From Proteobacteria bacterium SG_bin9 (lineage in GTDB: Bacteria; Pseudomonadota; Alphaproteobacteria; Rhizobiales; Xanthobacteraceae), in contig LWDM01000031.1 of NCBI GenBank assembly GCA_002083525.1, positions 11,578-31,737 on the forward strand: a stretch of DNA of 20,160 bases. The letters run 5' to 3'. Both the position numbers and the translations under genes were made by a program. Below, piece by piece: positions 7,961 to 15,180 of this stretch. The notes under the pieces are model-generated. The model saw only the letters and a program-made list of their open reading frames with translations. It did no database searches and was not told where the DNA came from. How positions within the stretch are numbered: the stretch's first letter is position 1; every line of letters starts with the position of its first letter.

Positions 7961-10669
7961 TCAGCCGGCGCGCTTGGCCTCGGCATTCGCCGCCGGGCGG
8001 CCGACAAGATGCGGATACTGCTCGATTCGCGACGGCTTGCCGATGAAGTAACCCTGCACCAGATCGCAGCCTTCCTGAGCAAGGAACTCGAGCTGCTCGC
8101 TGGTCTCGACGCCCTCGGCGACGATGGTGATCTGCAGGCCATGACCGAGGCCGATCACCGCGCGGACGATCGCCGCCGACTGCGGGTTGCGGCCGAGGTT
8201 CATGACAAACGCACGGTCGATCTTGATCTTATCGAACGGGAACGCCTGCAGGTAGGTCAGCGAGGAGTAGCCGCTGCCGAAGTCGTCCATGGCGATCTTG
8301 ACGCCGAGCGCCTTCAACTGGCGCAGCAGCAGCAGGCCGCGCTCGAAGTCCTCGATCAGCACGCCCTCGGTGATTTCCAGTTCGAGCCGGCCCGGCGCAA
8401 GTCCGGTTTCCAGCAGGATCGAATGCACGAGGCCGACGAGATCGCCATGCTGGAACTGCGCCGGCGACAGGTTGACCGAGATTTCCAGCGGCTTCGGCCA
8501 TGACGCGGCTTCACGGCAGGCTTCACGCAAAATCCATTCGCCCATCTCGACGATCAGGCCGCTGTCTTCGGCGAGCGGAATGAAATCGGCCGGCGAGACG
8601 AACCCGCGTGTCGGATGAATCCAGCGCGCCAGCGCCTCGAAACCGACCACCTCGTTGCTCGCCGCATCACCCGAGTTGCCGCGCGACGCCATCGCCTGCG
8701 GCTGATAGTGCAGCGAGAGTTCGCCGTTGCGGATCGCGTTGGAGAGATCCTGGTGCAGCGCGCGCCGGTCGCGGATCTGCTGATCCATCTCGCCTTCGAA
8801 GAAGCGGATCGAACCGCGCGACTTTGACTTGGCGCGGAACAGGGCCACGTCGGCATTGGCGAGCAAGGTCGCGGCATTGGTGCCGTTGTGCGGATAGATC
8901 GAAATGCCGATGGTCAGGCCGAGCCGGATCGGCTTGCCGTTGAAGTCGAACTCCTTGCGCACGGCCTCGCCGAGCCGCTCGGCGAGCTGCATCGCTGCGT
9001 CCGGCTGCTTGCCGTCGATGATCAGGCCGAACTCGTCGCCCGACAGGCGCGCGACCACGCCGCCCGAGCTCACCGCCTGCATGCGGCGCGCCACCTCGAT
9101 CAGGATCTCGTCGCCGACCGCGTGGCCGAACACGTCGTTGACTTCCTTCAGCCGGTCGAGGTCGACCGAGAGCACCGCGAACTCTTCCTCGGTGCCCTCA
9201 CAGGCGTCGATCATCTGCGTCAGCGATTGCAGGAAGGCAGCGCGGTTCGGCAGATCGGTCAGCGCGTCGTGGTAGGCCATGTGCGCCATGCGCGACTCGA
9301 TCTGGCGGCGCTGCGTCACGTCCTCATGGGTCTGGATGATGTATTGCGGCGCGCCGGCATCGTCGAACACGGCGACACGGCGGGTCGAAAACAGCCGCAG
9401 ACCTTCGTTGGTGCGGATCGGCTGCTCTTCGGCGACCACCGTCTTCTTCCGGATCGCTTCCTGATCGCGGCGCGTGGCATGCTCGGCGACGTCGGTGCCG
9501 AATAGGTCGACGATGTTCTTGCCGACGGTTTCCTCGCGCGAGCGGTTGAGGATCGTCTCGGCACCGCGGTTGACCATCTGGTACTGGCCGTCGTTGACGC
9601 GACGGACCATCAGCGCCACCGGGATGTTGTCGACGATGCGCTCGAGGAACTTGCGGGCGCTTTCCAGCTCGTCCGACATGTGACGGCGTTCGGTCACGTC
9701 GTCGAACATCGCGATCAGGAATTGCGGATTTCCGTTCTCGTCGCGGGCGACAACGCGGGTACTGGCGAGCACGCGCTTCTCGCCGGAGCGCTCGACTTCA
9801 AACTCGTTGCTGTAATTACCGCCGCCACCGTCGATCGCCGCGCGGTCCGCCTTGTTGATCGAGGCTGCCGAGATCGGCGAGAAGATATCCTCGGCGCGGC
9901 GGCCAATGATCTTTTCGCGCGGCATGCGCGAGAATTCCTCGAAGGCGCGATTGGCAAGCGTATAGCGGCCGTCGTCGATACTCTTCGCGGCGATACAGAC
10001 CGGGATGTTGTCGACCACCGATTCGAGGAAGGTCTTGGTGGTGGCGAGCTGACGCCCCATCACGCGCTGCTCGGTGCAGTCCTCGTGCAGCGACACGACG
10101 CCACCCGACGGCAAACGGCTGTTGTGGATCTGGATCGAGCGCCCGTCCGGCAACTCGACGACGAACTTGGCGCTGGCGCGGACGCGCGCCTTGTAGTCCA
10201 CGATCGTCCCGCCGAGGAAACCCTTGCGGTAGCGCATCTCGATCAGGTCGTCGTTGGTGATGCCGGGGAACAGATCGGCCCGGTCGATGCCGTAGATTTC
10301 GAGATAGCGGTCGTTGCAGAACACCACGCGCCGCTGCGCGTTCGCCATCACGATGCCCTGGCTCATGCGGTTGAGCGAGCTGTTGATGAAGGCGATACGC
10401 CGCTTGTGCGACATGCGCACCCGCCGCAGCGCGGTCATCACCCAGACGATGATGGCGGAGAGCAGGGCGAAGATCGCGAAACCGCTGAGCATGATCTGCC
10501 AGAACACACGCGGATCGCCGGAGACGAGACTGGACTCGGCATAGAAGCTGCCGTTGGCCGGCTGCGCGAGCGCAGGACCCGCAAGCATCACCAGAGCAAA
10601 CGCCAAAAGCCCCAATGTCACGGGGCCACATTTAGGCTCGCTTACTGCCAGCCATCGTCGTTTCGTCAT
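7961..10669 (-). CDS. membrane-anchored triple-PAS GGDEF-EAL cyclic-di-GMP protein
   Basis: Sensor-type cyclic-di-GMP enzyme, 902 residues. It has a signal peptide-like N terminus (cleavage plausible after GPALA, residue 35) and a membrane helix at about 57-80. Three PAS-type regions follow (about 93-200, 214-327, 341-455); the second and third open with near-identical FLE..VDNIPV, an internal duplication. The GGDEF domain (about 460-630) carries SGDEF (543-547) instead of GGDEF and no RxxD inhibitory site before it. The EAL domain (about 650-880) looks catalytically complete: FEALARW (EAL 678-680), SVNLSP, ELEITE, DDFGSGYSSL (795-804), KIDRAFV, EGVET (852-856). Phosphodiesterase activity is therefore likely and diguanylate cyclase activity uncertain. 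The start ATG at 10669 has AGGTG about 6 nt upstream and begins the signal peptide. The longer open frame upstream has no such features. Confidence 0.92.
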   Translation of the reverse strand: MTKRRWLAVSEPKCGPVTLGLLAFALVMLAGPALAQPANGSFYAESSLVSGDPRVFWQIMLSGFAIFALLSAIIVWVMTALRRVRMSHKRRIAFINSSLNRMSQGIVMANAQRRVVFCNDRYLEIYGIDRADLFPGITNDDLIEMRYRKGFLGGTIVDYKARVRASAKFVVELPDGRSIQIHNSRLPSGGVVSLHEDCTEQRVMGRQLATTKTFLESVVDNIPVCIAAKSIDDGRYTLANRAFEEFSRMPREKIIGRRAEDIFSPISAASINKADRAAIDGGGGNYSNEFEVERSGEKRVLASTRVVARDENGNPQFLIAMFDDVTERRHMSDELESARKFLERIVDNIPVALMVRRVNDGQYQMVNRGAETILNRSREETVGKNIVDLFGTDVAEHATRRDQEAIRKKTVVAEEQPIRTNEGLRLFSTRRVAVFDDAGAPQYIIQTHEDVTQRRQIESRMAHMAYHDALTDLPNRAAFLQSLTQMIDACEGTEEEFAVLSVDLDRLKEVNDVFGHAVGDEILIEVARRMQAVSSGGVVARLSGDEFGLIIDGKQPDAAMQLAERLGEAVRKEFDFNGKPIRLGLTIGISIYPHNGTNAATLLANADVALFRAKSKSRGSIRFFEGEMDQQIRDRRALHQDLSNAIRNGELSLHYQPQAMASRGNSGDAASNEVVGFEALARWIHPTRGFVSPADFIPLAEDSGLIVEMGEWILREACREAASWPKPLEISVNLSPAQFQHGDLVGLVHSILLETGLAPGRLELEITEGVLIEDFERGLLLLRQLKALGVKIAMDDFGSGYSSLTYLQAFPFDKIKIDRAFVMNLGRNPQSAAIVRAVIGLGHGLQITIVAEGVETSEQLEFLAQEGCDLVQGYFIGKPSRIEQYPHLVGRPAANAEAKRAG

Positions 10670-10675
10670 TACGCA

Positions 10676-10692
10676 CCTGCGAAATTCGCAGG
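10676..10692. promoter_or_regulatory. 17-bp perfect palindrome over the ribosome binding site of the GGDEF-EAL gene
   Basis: CCTGCGAA and TTCGCAGG are exact reverse complements separated by a single A. On the minus strand the element ends 6 nt before the start codon at 10669, and its last AGG is part of the AGGTG Shine-Dalgarno sequence. As DNA it could be a dimeric repressor operator; as RNA it has too small a centre to form all eight pairs, but a shortened hairpin could partly hide the ribosome binding site. The symmetry is seen directly; function is inferred. Confidence 0.5.
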
Positions 10693-10767
10693 CATCACTG
10701 TGAGTTGTACCGGTTGGTATCGGGTAAACACCTAGCCGAAGGGACAGACAATTTGACTTAATTGCGA

Positions 10768-10810
10768 GCATCCGGGGCGACATGGTGAAGACCCGGTAAA
10801 CGCCGGATGC
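10768..10810. repeat. 8-bp inverted repeat in the divergent GGDEF-EAL / oxidase promoter region
   Basis: GCATCCGG at 10768-10775 and CCGGATGC at 10803-10810 are exact reverse complements, 27 nt apart, within the 242-bp region between two divergently transcribed genes. It could be an operator or a chance symmetry in GC-rich DNA. I found no convincing -35/-10 pair for either gene here. Confidence 0.3.
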
Positions 10811-10911
10811 GCGATTGTCCGGCTCTGGCACAGCGAACGCTTCACATGGCCGCCGTTGCTTAATAGAGATTAAATTGGAACTAACGCGCCGGTTTGGGAA
10901 CTGCTTGAAAA

Positions 10912-12021
10912 ATGGACAAGGTGGAATGCGTCGTCGTCGGCGCGGGTGTGGTCGGACTGGCCATCGCGCGGCGGCTCGCACAAGCAGGACGCGAAGTTAT
11001 CGTCCTTGAAGCGACCGGCGGCATCGGCAACGGCACGTCCTCGCGCAACAGCGAGGTGATCCACGCCGGTATCTACTATCCGACCGGCAGCCTAATGGCG
11101 CGTCACTGCGTCAGCGGCAAACACGCGCTCTATGACTATTGCGAGAGCCACGGCGTTCCGCACAAGCGTTGCGGCAAGCTGATCGTCGCGACCACGCCGG
11201 AAGAATCCACCAAGCTCGCCGCGATCAAGGCGCAGGCGGCATCGAACGGCGTCACCGATCTCGAACAGCTCGACCGCGCACAGGTAAAAGCGATGGAGCC
11301 GGCGCTGAACGCCGACACCGCGCTGCTGTCGCCCTCGACCGGCATCATCGACAGCCACGCCTACATGCTGGCGCTGCGCGGCGACGCCGAGGACGCGGGC
11401 ACGGCATGCGCGTTCGAAGCGCCGCTCACCCGCGCGTCGGTCTCCGCCGGCGGCGGCTTCACACTCGACGTCGGCGGCGAGGCGGCGATGACGCTCCAGT
11501 GCGATCTTTTGATCAATACGGCCGGACTCGATGCGGTGGCGATCGCGCGCAATATCGACGGCATGCCGCAGGATCTGATCCCGCAGGCGTACCTCGCCAA
11601 GGGCAACTACTTCAGCTGCAGCGTGCGCGCGCCGTTCACGCACCTGATCTATCCGGTGCCGGAGCCGGGCGGGCTCGGCGTGCATCTAACGCTCGATATG
11701 GCAGGGCAAGCGCGTTTCGGCCCCGACGTCGAATGGGTCGAGACGCGCGACTACGAGGTCGATCCGAAACGCGCCGAGCGCTTCTATCCGGCGATCCGCC
11801 GCTACTGGCCGTCGTTGCCGGACGGCGCGCTGCTGCCGAGCTATTCAGGCATGCGGCCGAAGATCGTGCCACCCGCGATCGCGCGGCAGGATTTCGTGAT
11901 TCAAGGCCCGCGCGAACACGGCGTCGCCGGGTTGATCAACCTGTTCGGCATCGAGTCGCCAGGGCTCACCTCGTCGCTCGCCATCGCCGACGCCGTCGCT
12001 ACGATCGCAGACGAAGGCTGA
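10912..12021 (+). CDS. L-2-hydroxyglutarate oxidase-like FAD-dependent oxidoreductase
   Basis: FAD-dependent oxidoreductase of the DAO superfamily, 369 residues, closest in motif pattern to L-2-hydroxyglutarate dehydrogenase/oxidase (L2HGDH/LhgO). It has the Rossmann motif VVVGAGVVGLAIA (GAGVVG 10-15), then SSRNSEVIHAGIYYPTGSL (44-62), CGKLIVA (87-93) and the C-terminal GIESPGLTSSLAIADAVA. These are hallmarks of that group, whose members oxidise L-2-hydroxyglutarate formed by side reactions back to 2-oxoglutarate. Substrate is inferred; a related 2-hydroxyacid is possible. The ATG at 10912 is directly before the flavin-binding strand, but the ribosome binding site is poor (GGGAA well upstream). 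It is monocistronic, diverging from the GGDEF-EAL gene, with a 10-bp stem-loop 28 nt after its stop. Confidence 0.85.
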   Translation: MDKVECVVVGAGVVGLAIARRLAQAGREVIVLEATGGIGNGTSSRNSEVIHAGIYYPTGSLMARHCVSGKHALYDYCESHGVPHKRCGKLIVATTPEESTKLAAIKAQAASNGVTDLEQLDRAQVKAMEPALNADTALLSPSTGIIDSHAYMLALRGDAEDAGTACAFEAPLTRASVSAGGGFTLDVGGEAAMTLQCDLLINTAGLDAVAIARNIDGMPQDLIPQAYLAKGNYFSCSVRAPFTHLIYPVPEPGGLGVHLTLDMAGQARFGPDVEWVETRDYEVDPKRAERFYPAIRRYWPSLPDGALLPSYSGMRPKIVPPAIARQDFVIQGPREHGVAGLINLFGIESPGLTSSLAIADAVATIADEG

Positions 12022-12049
12022 CGGAAACAGCGGACAACGTTACGATCGA

Positions 12050-12073
12050 CGCTGCCTTCTTACGAAGGCAGCG
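12050..12073. terminator. stem-loop between convergent oxidase and ydcH-like genes
   Basis: A perfect 10-bp stem, CGCTGCCTTC at 12050-12059 pairing with GAAGGCAGCG at 12064-12073, closes a TTAC tetraloop. It lies between the stops of two convergent genes, where a bidirectional terminator is expected. Neither side has a T-run, so it is not a canonical intrinsic terminator; it may serve as a 3'-end-protecting or Rho-associated hairpin. Confidence 0.55.
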
Positions 12074-12127
12074 ATCCGATCACGCGTGAAGATGTTCGAA
12101 ACTCTTACAGGAGATCAGTGAAACCGA

Positions 12128-12313
12128 TCAGTGCAGCGTGTCGCTGGCTGCGTGCTTCAAGCGCTCGATCTGATCCTTCAGATACAATTTGCGGCGCTTC
12201 AATTCGACGATTTGCATGTCGTCAGTGGACAGATGCATCAACGCGTCGTGCAGTTCACTTTCAAGATTGCGGTGTTTGCGTTCCAGCTCAACGAGATGCG
12301 CCTCTATCGCCAT
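12128..12313 (-). CDS. DUF465 / YdcH family small protein
   Basis: Small 61-residue protein of the DUF465 (YdcH) family. The sequence is almost entirely charged helix: residues 4-30 (EAHLVELERKHRNLESEL) and 40-55 (ELKRRKLYLKDQIERL) suggest a two-helix hairpin or coiled coil. The ELKRRKL.LKD.I pattern near the C-terminal half is the family hallmark. The family has no well-established function. The start is firmly set by GAGGAG 7 nt upstream of the ATG at 12313. A second member lies about 380 bp away on the opposite strand. No signal peptide or membrane segment is present, so a cytoplasmic location is expected. Confidence 0.88.
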   Translation of the reverse strand: MAIEAHLVELERKHRNLESELHDALMHLSTDDMQIVELKRRKLYLKDQIERLKHAASDTLH

Positions 12314-12694
12314 ACGAAGTCTCCTCTATGGGGTTTGACCTCAGCACCTGAACCTGGATGAGTGAGTGTACATGAGCCGCACCGGCTGTCGACAGAATTG
12401 CGACTGCAGCGGCTGCATGACGCGCGCCGGAACTTCTCAATGTTAACGATTCAAAACTGAGGCGTTTCCATAAGGAATTCAAAGCCGGCCAGCCGGAACC
12501 GGCGGTGAGTTACGGGGATAACTTGCTCGCCTGCCGTGCTGCCCGCGCATATCGGGTTCGCCCGCAACGCAAACTGTTGACCGGAGGGTGCGGCGCACCG
12601 CGAACGCAATTCCACTCCGGCGTAAAATGCATTAGGCAATTGGAACAGGCTGCCGCGGATCTCCGCGACGGCTCGTTCGGATTTGATAGCGGCC
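12314..12694. other. gene-free interval between two divergent DUF465 genes
   Basis: About 380 bp with no credible coding region. It must contain the start signals of both flanking small genes. I see short GC-rich inverted repeats, such as CGCGGA/TCCGCG near 12656-12669 and GGTGC/GCACC near 12587-12599, but nothing with terminator or riboswitch form. A locally more A/T-rich patch around 12437-12482 is the likeliest promoter area; no confident -35/-10 pair was found. Confidence 0.5.
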
Positions 12695-12898
12695 ATGAAC
12701 GACAACGACGGCGAACTGCGCGCGGAGCTTGCGCGGCTGCAGCAGGAACACGGCGACCTCGACGCTGCGATCGAAGCCCTGCATCATTCGCCCGCGCCAG
12801 ACTTGCTGCGGCTGCAGCGCCTGAAGAAGCGCAAGCTGCAGCTGCGCGACCGGATCTCGTTCATCGAGGACCAGATCACGCCCGATATCATCGCCTGA
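12695..12898 (+). CDS. second DUF465 / YdcH-like small protein
   Basis: Small 67-residue protein, MNDNDGELRAELARLQQEHG at the N terminus, rich in Leu, Arg, Glu and Gln and predicted to form two helices. The C-terminal half RLQRLKKRKLQLRDRISFIE (40-58) mirrors the KRRKLYLKDQIERL segment of the DUF465 protein at 12128-12313, so the two are probably distant paralogues. A short Pro-containing linker (HHSPAPD, 30-36) separates the helices. The ATG at 12695 is chosen over an in-frame TTG at 12683 because homology begins after it; no strong Shine-Dalgarno sequence is visible before either, which leaves the start somewhat uncertain. It lies 135 bp upstream of purE on the same strand. Function unknown. 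Confidence 0.75.
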   Translation: MNDNDGELRAELARLQQEHGDLDAAIEALHHSPAPDLLRLQRLKKRKLQLRDRISFIEDQITPDIIA

Positions 12899-13033
12899 GC
12901 CGCCTGCCCAAGCCCGCCACAGCCGTTAGCCAAATCGTTGAAAACTGCGGCGAAAAGCACCCTATTCCGCCTTGCCACCCCGACCTTCAACCCTATAATC
13001 CGCGCTCTTTTTTCGGATTCTGAAGCCCCTCTA

Positions 13034-13522
13034 ATGACCGCCCCTATCGCCATCATCATGGGAAGCCAGTCCGACTGGGAGACCATGCGCCATGCCGCCG
13101 AGACGCTCGATGCGCTCGGCGTCACCCATGACGCCCGCATCGTCTCGGCCCACCGCACCCCGGAGCGGCTGTTTGCGTTCGCCAAGGGCGCCAAGGCGGC
13201 GGGCTTCAAGGTGATCATCGCCGGCGCCGGCGGTGCTGCCCATCTTCCGGGCATGGCGGCCTCACTGACCGAACTGCCCGTGTTCGGCGTGCCGGTGGAA
13301 TCGAAGGCGCTGAGCGGCGTCGACTCGCTGCACTCGATCGTGCAGATGCCCGCCGGCATCCCGGTCGGCACGCTTGCCATCGGCAAGGCCGGTGCAATCA
13401 ATGCGGCGCTGCTCGCCGCGAGCGTCCTGGCGCTGAACGATACCGCGCTGGCCGGCCGTCTCGCAGCCTGGCGCAAGGCGCAAACGGAGGCCGTCGCGGA
13501 ACGGCCGGAGAGCAAGGCTTGA
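13034..13522 (+). CDS. purE: N5-carboxyaminoimidazole ribonucleotide mutase PurE
   Basis: Converts N5-CAIR to 4-carboxy-AIR in de novo purine synthesis, the step after PurK. The 162-residue protein has the class I PurE motifs: IIMGSQSDW (7-15) for phosphate binding, SAHRTP (38-43) with His40 matching the catalytic histidine, and GAGGAAHLPGM (64-74). Length fits the family. The ATG at 13034 gives the normal N terminus; a longer frame from a TTG at 12938 adds residues unlike any PurE. The upstream ribosome binding site is poor, so translation efficiency may be low or the signal unusual. Its stop overlaps the purK start within TTGA. Cytoplasmic, octameric in known homologues. Confidence 0.96.
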   Translation: MTAPIAIIMGSQSDWETMRHAAETLDALGVTHDARIVSAHRTPERLFAFAKGAKAAGFKVIIAGAGGAAHLPGMAASLTELPVFGVPVESKALSGVDSLHSIVQMPAGIPVGTLAIGKAGAINAALLAASVLALNDTALAGRLAAWRKAQTEAVAERPESKA

Positions 13523-14613
13523 TCCCCCCGGTTAAACTGAAAGAAGGCGACACCATCGGTATTCTCGGCGGCGGCCAGCTCGGCCGCATGCTGGCAATGG
13601 CGGCGCCGCGGCTCGGACTGAAGTGCCGCGTGTTTTCGCCCGATCCGGATTCGCCGGCGTTCGACGTGGTGCAGAATGCGACCTGCGCCGAATACGCCGA
13701 CGTCGAGGCGCTCGAACTGTTCGCCGCCGATTGCGACGTGCTCACCTACGAGTTCGAGAACGTGCCGGCCGCGACCGCGATGATCCTCGCCGCGCGGCGG
13801 CCTGTGCTGCCGAACTATCAGGTGCTGGAAACGACGCAGGACCGCCTCATCGAGAAGGACTTCGTCACCAAACTCGGTATCGGTACCGCGCGCTACGCCG
13901 ACGTCACCTCGGTCGAAACGCTGCGCGACGCGATTGCCAAGATCGGCCTGCCCGCAGTGCTGAAGACGCGCCGCTTTGGCTACGACGGCAAGGGCCAGGT
14001 CATCATCCGCGAAGGCAACGATCCGGCGAAAGCCTGGGCCGACCTCGAGACCAAGGCCGCGATCCTCGAGGCGTTCGTGCCGTTCGAGCGCGAGATTTCC
14101 GTCGTTGCCGCGCGCGGCATGGACGGCGAAGTCGTCTGCTTCGACGTCACCGAGAACAAGCATCGCGATCACATCCTGAAATTCTCGTATGCGCCCGCGG
14201 CGATCTCCGAGGCGCTGGCTAAACAGGCGCGCGACATCGCAACCAAGATCGCAACCGCGCTGAACTATGTCGGCGTGCTCGCGGTCGAGATGTTCGTCGT
14301 GCCCGGCGCCGGTGGCACGTCGATCCTCGTCAACGAGATCGCACCGCGCGTGCACAACTCCGGCCACTGGACGCTCGATGGCTGCTCGGTCTCGCAGTTC
14401 GAGCAGCACATCCGCGCAATCGCCGGCTGGCCGCTGGCGCATCCGGTGCGTCACGGCAAGGTGACCATGACCAACCTGATCGGCCATGACATCGACGATG
14501 TCAGCAACTGGCTTGGCGTTCCGGGGGCGAGTGTCCACATCTACGGCAAGGGCGCCGCGCGCCCCGGCCGCAAGATGGGTCATGTGACCCAGGTCGAACC
14601 TGAGAAGAGCTGA
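13519..14613 (+). CDS. purK: N5-carboxyaminoimidazole ribonucleotide synthase PurK
   Basis: ATP-grasp enzyme that carboxylates AIR with bicarbonate and ATP to N5-CAIR, the substrate of PurE. The 364-residue protein shows the N-terminal GILGGGQLGRML (GGGQLG 17-22), YEFENVP, the ATP-grasp loop TRRFGYDGKGQ (about 151-161), and the PurK hallmark EIAPRVHNSGHWT near 273-285. The start is a TTG at 13519 that overlaps the purE stop as TTGA, with GGAG and AAGG upstream; no ATG or GTG occurs in frame before the essential GGGQLG motif, so a non-ATG start is required. The 4-nt overlap implies translational coupling to purE. The thioesterase gene follows after 4 nt. Confidence 0.95.
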   Translation: MIPPVKLKEGDTIGILGGGQLGRMLAMAAPRLGLKCRVFSPDPDSPAFDVVQNATCAEYADVEALELFAADCDVLTYEFENVPAATAMILAARRPVLPNYQVLETTQDRLIEKDFVTKLGIGTARYADVTSVETLRDAIAKIGLPAVLKTRRFGYDGKGQVIIREGNDPAKAWADLETKAAILEAFVPFEREISVVAARGMDGEVVCFDVTENKHRDHILKFSYAPAAISEALAKQARDIATKIATALNYVGVLAVEMFVVPGAGGTSILVNEIAPRVHNSGHWTLDGCSVSQFEQHIRAIAGWPLAHPVRHGKVTMTNLIGHDIDDVSNWLGVPGASVHIYGKGAARPGRKMGHVTQVEPEKS

Positions 14614-14617
14614 TCCA

Positions 14618-15025
14618 TTGAATCCGAATGCCAACCACGTCGTCCCGCCGATCGCGAAGCTGCTCGGACGCGAAGTCCTCTCCCGCGACAACGAATCCGG
14701 TGAAGTGCGCGTGCGCTTTCTGGCGCGCGACGACTTCGCCAACCGCCACGGCACGGTTCAGGGCGGCGTGCTCACCGCCATGCTCGATTCGGCCTGCGGC
14801 AATGCCCTCAACACGGGCCTCGCGCCAGAGCTGAAGGCGGTCACCACCCGGCTCGATACGGTGTTTCTGCGCCCGGCCCCGATCGGGCCGCTGGTCGCCT
14901 CCGCCAGAATCACCCGCCGGGACCCCCGCAGCGCCGATATCGAGGCCGAAATCGGCACCGAGGACGGTCAAATTTGCGCGAAAGCGGTCGCCACCATGCG
15001 GCTGCTGGACCGGGAAACCTCGTAA
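14618..15025 (+). CDS. PaaI-family hotdog-fold thioesterase
   Basis: Hotdog-fold acyl-CoA thioesterase-like protein of 135 residues. The central motif NRHGTVQGGVLTAMLDSACGNA (about 46-67) is the PaaI-type signature with HG...GG and an acidic residue (Asp62) on the hot-dog helix. The later part TRLDTVFLRPAPIGPLVASARI fits the beta-sheet core of the family. It probably hydrolyses small or aromatic acyl-CoA thioesters; the substrate cannot be told. The start is a TTG at 14618, with no in-frame ATG or GTG in the first part; the nearby ATG at 14628 is in another frame. It follows purK by 4 nt and is likely the third gene of that operon, although no metabolic link to purines is evident. Confidence 0.82.
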   Translation: MNPNANHVVPPIAKLLGREVLSRDNESGEVRVRFLARDDFANRHGTVQGGVLTAMLDSACGNALNTGLAPELKAVTTRLDTVFLRPAPIGPLVASARITRRDPRSADIEAEIGTEDGQICAKAVATMRLLDRETS

Positions 15026-15180
15026 AAACGGCCAAAAATCAGGCCATTGGCCGGGTCCGGCAAGTGGACATTCGCTGACCGATCTGCTATGTCCGCCGCC
15101 TTGATGCGAGGTGCATGGCCTTTGTCGGCACTCGCCATCTTCCGAATTCGATCAAGACTTAACTCAGAAGAGGATGCCGC

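Noticed and set aside
6504..8051. 515-codon plus-strand open frame opposite the GlpD-like gene
   Set aside because: It is an antisense shadow; the minus-strand protein carries clear FAD-binding and GlpD-family signatures.
10860..10873. TTAA-N6-TTAA resembling a CtrA box upstream of the oxidase gene
   Set aside because: The CtrA consensus is TTAA-N7-TTAA; the spacing here is 6, and short A/T motifs arise easily by chance.
10670..10981. 104-residue N-terminal extension of the GGDEF-EAL protein
   Set aside because: The start at 10669 has AGGTG at correct spacing and begins a signal peptide. The extension would cover the divergent oxidase start and has no features.
12118..12351. GTG-started plus-strand frame with a good AGGAGA ribosome binding site, antisense to the ydcH-like gene
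   Set aside because: The ribosome binding site is attractive, but the 77-residue translation is Ser/Arg/Cys-rich without any family match, and the opposite strand encodes a clear DUF465 protein with its own strong site.
12938..13033. Upstream in-frame extension of purE from a TTG
   Set aside because: The added 32 residues do not resemble any PurE N terminus; the ATG at 13034 gives the family-standard start.
15030..15052. GGCCAA/TTGGCC stem after the thioesterase stop as a terminator
   Set aside because: Only 6 bp with an 11-nt loop and no following T-run; not strong enough to call.
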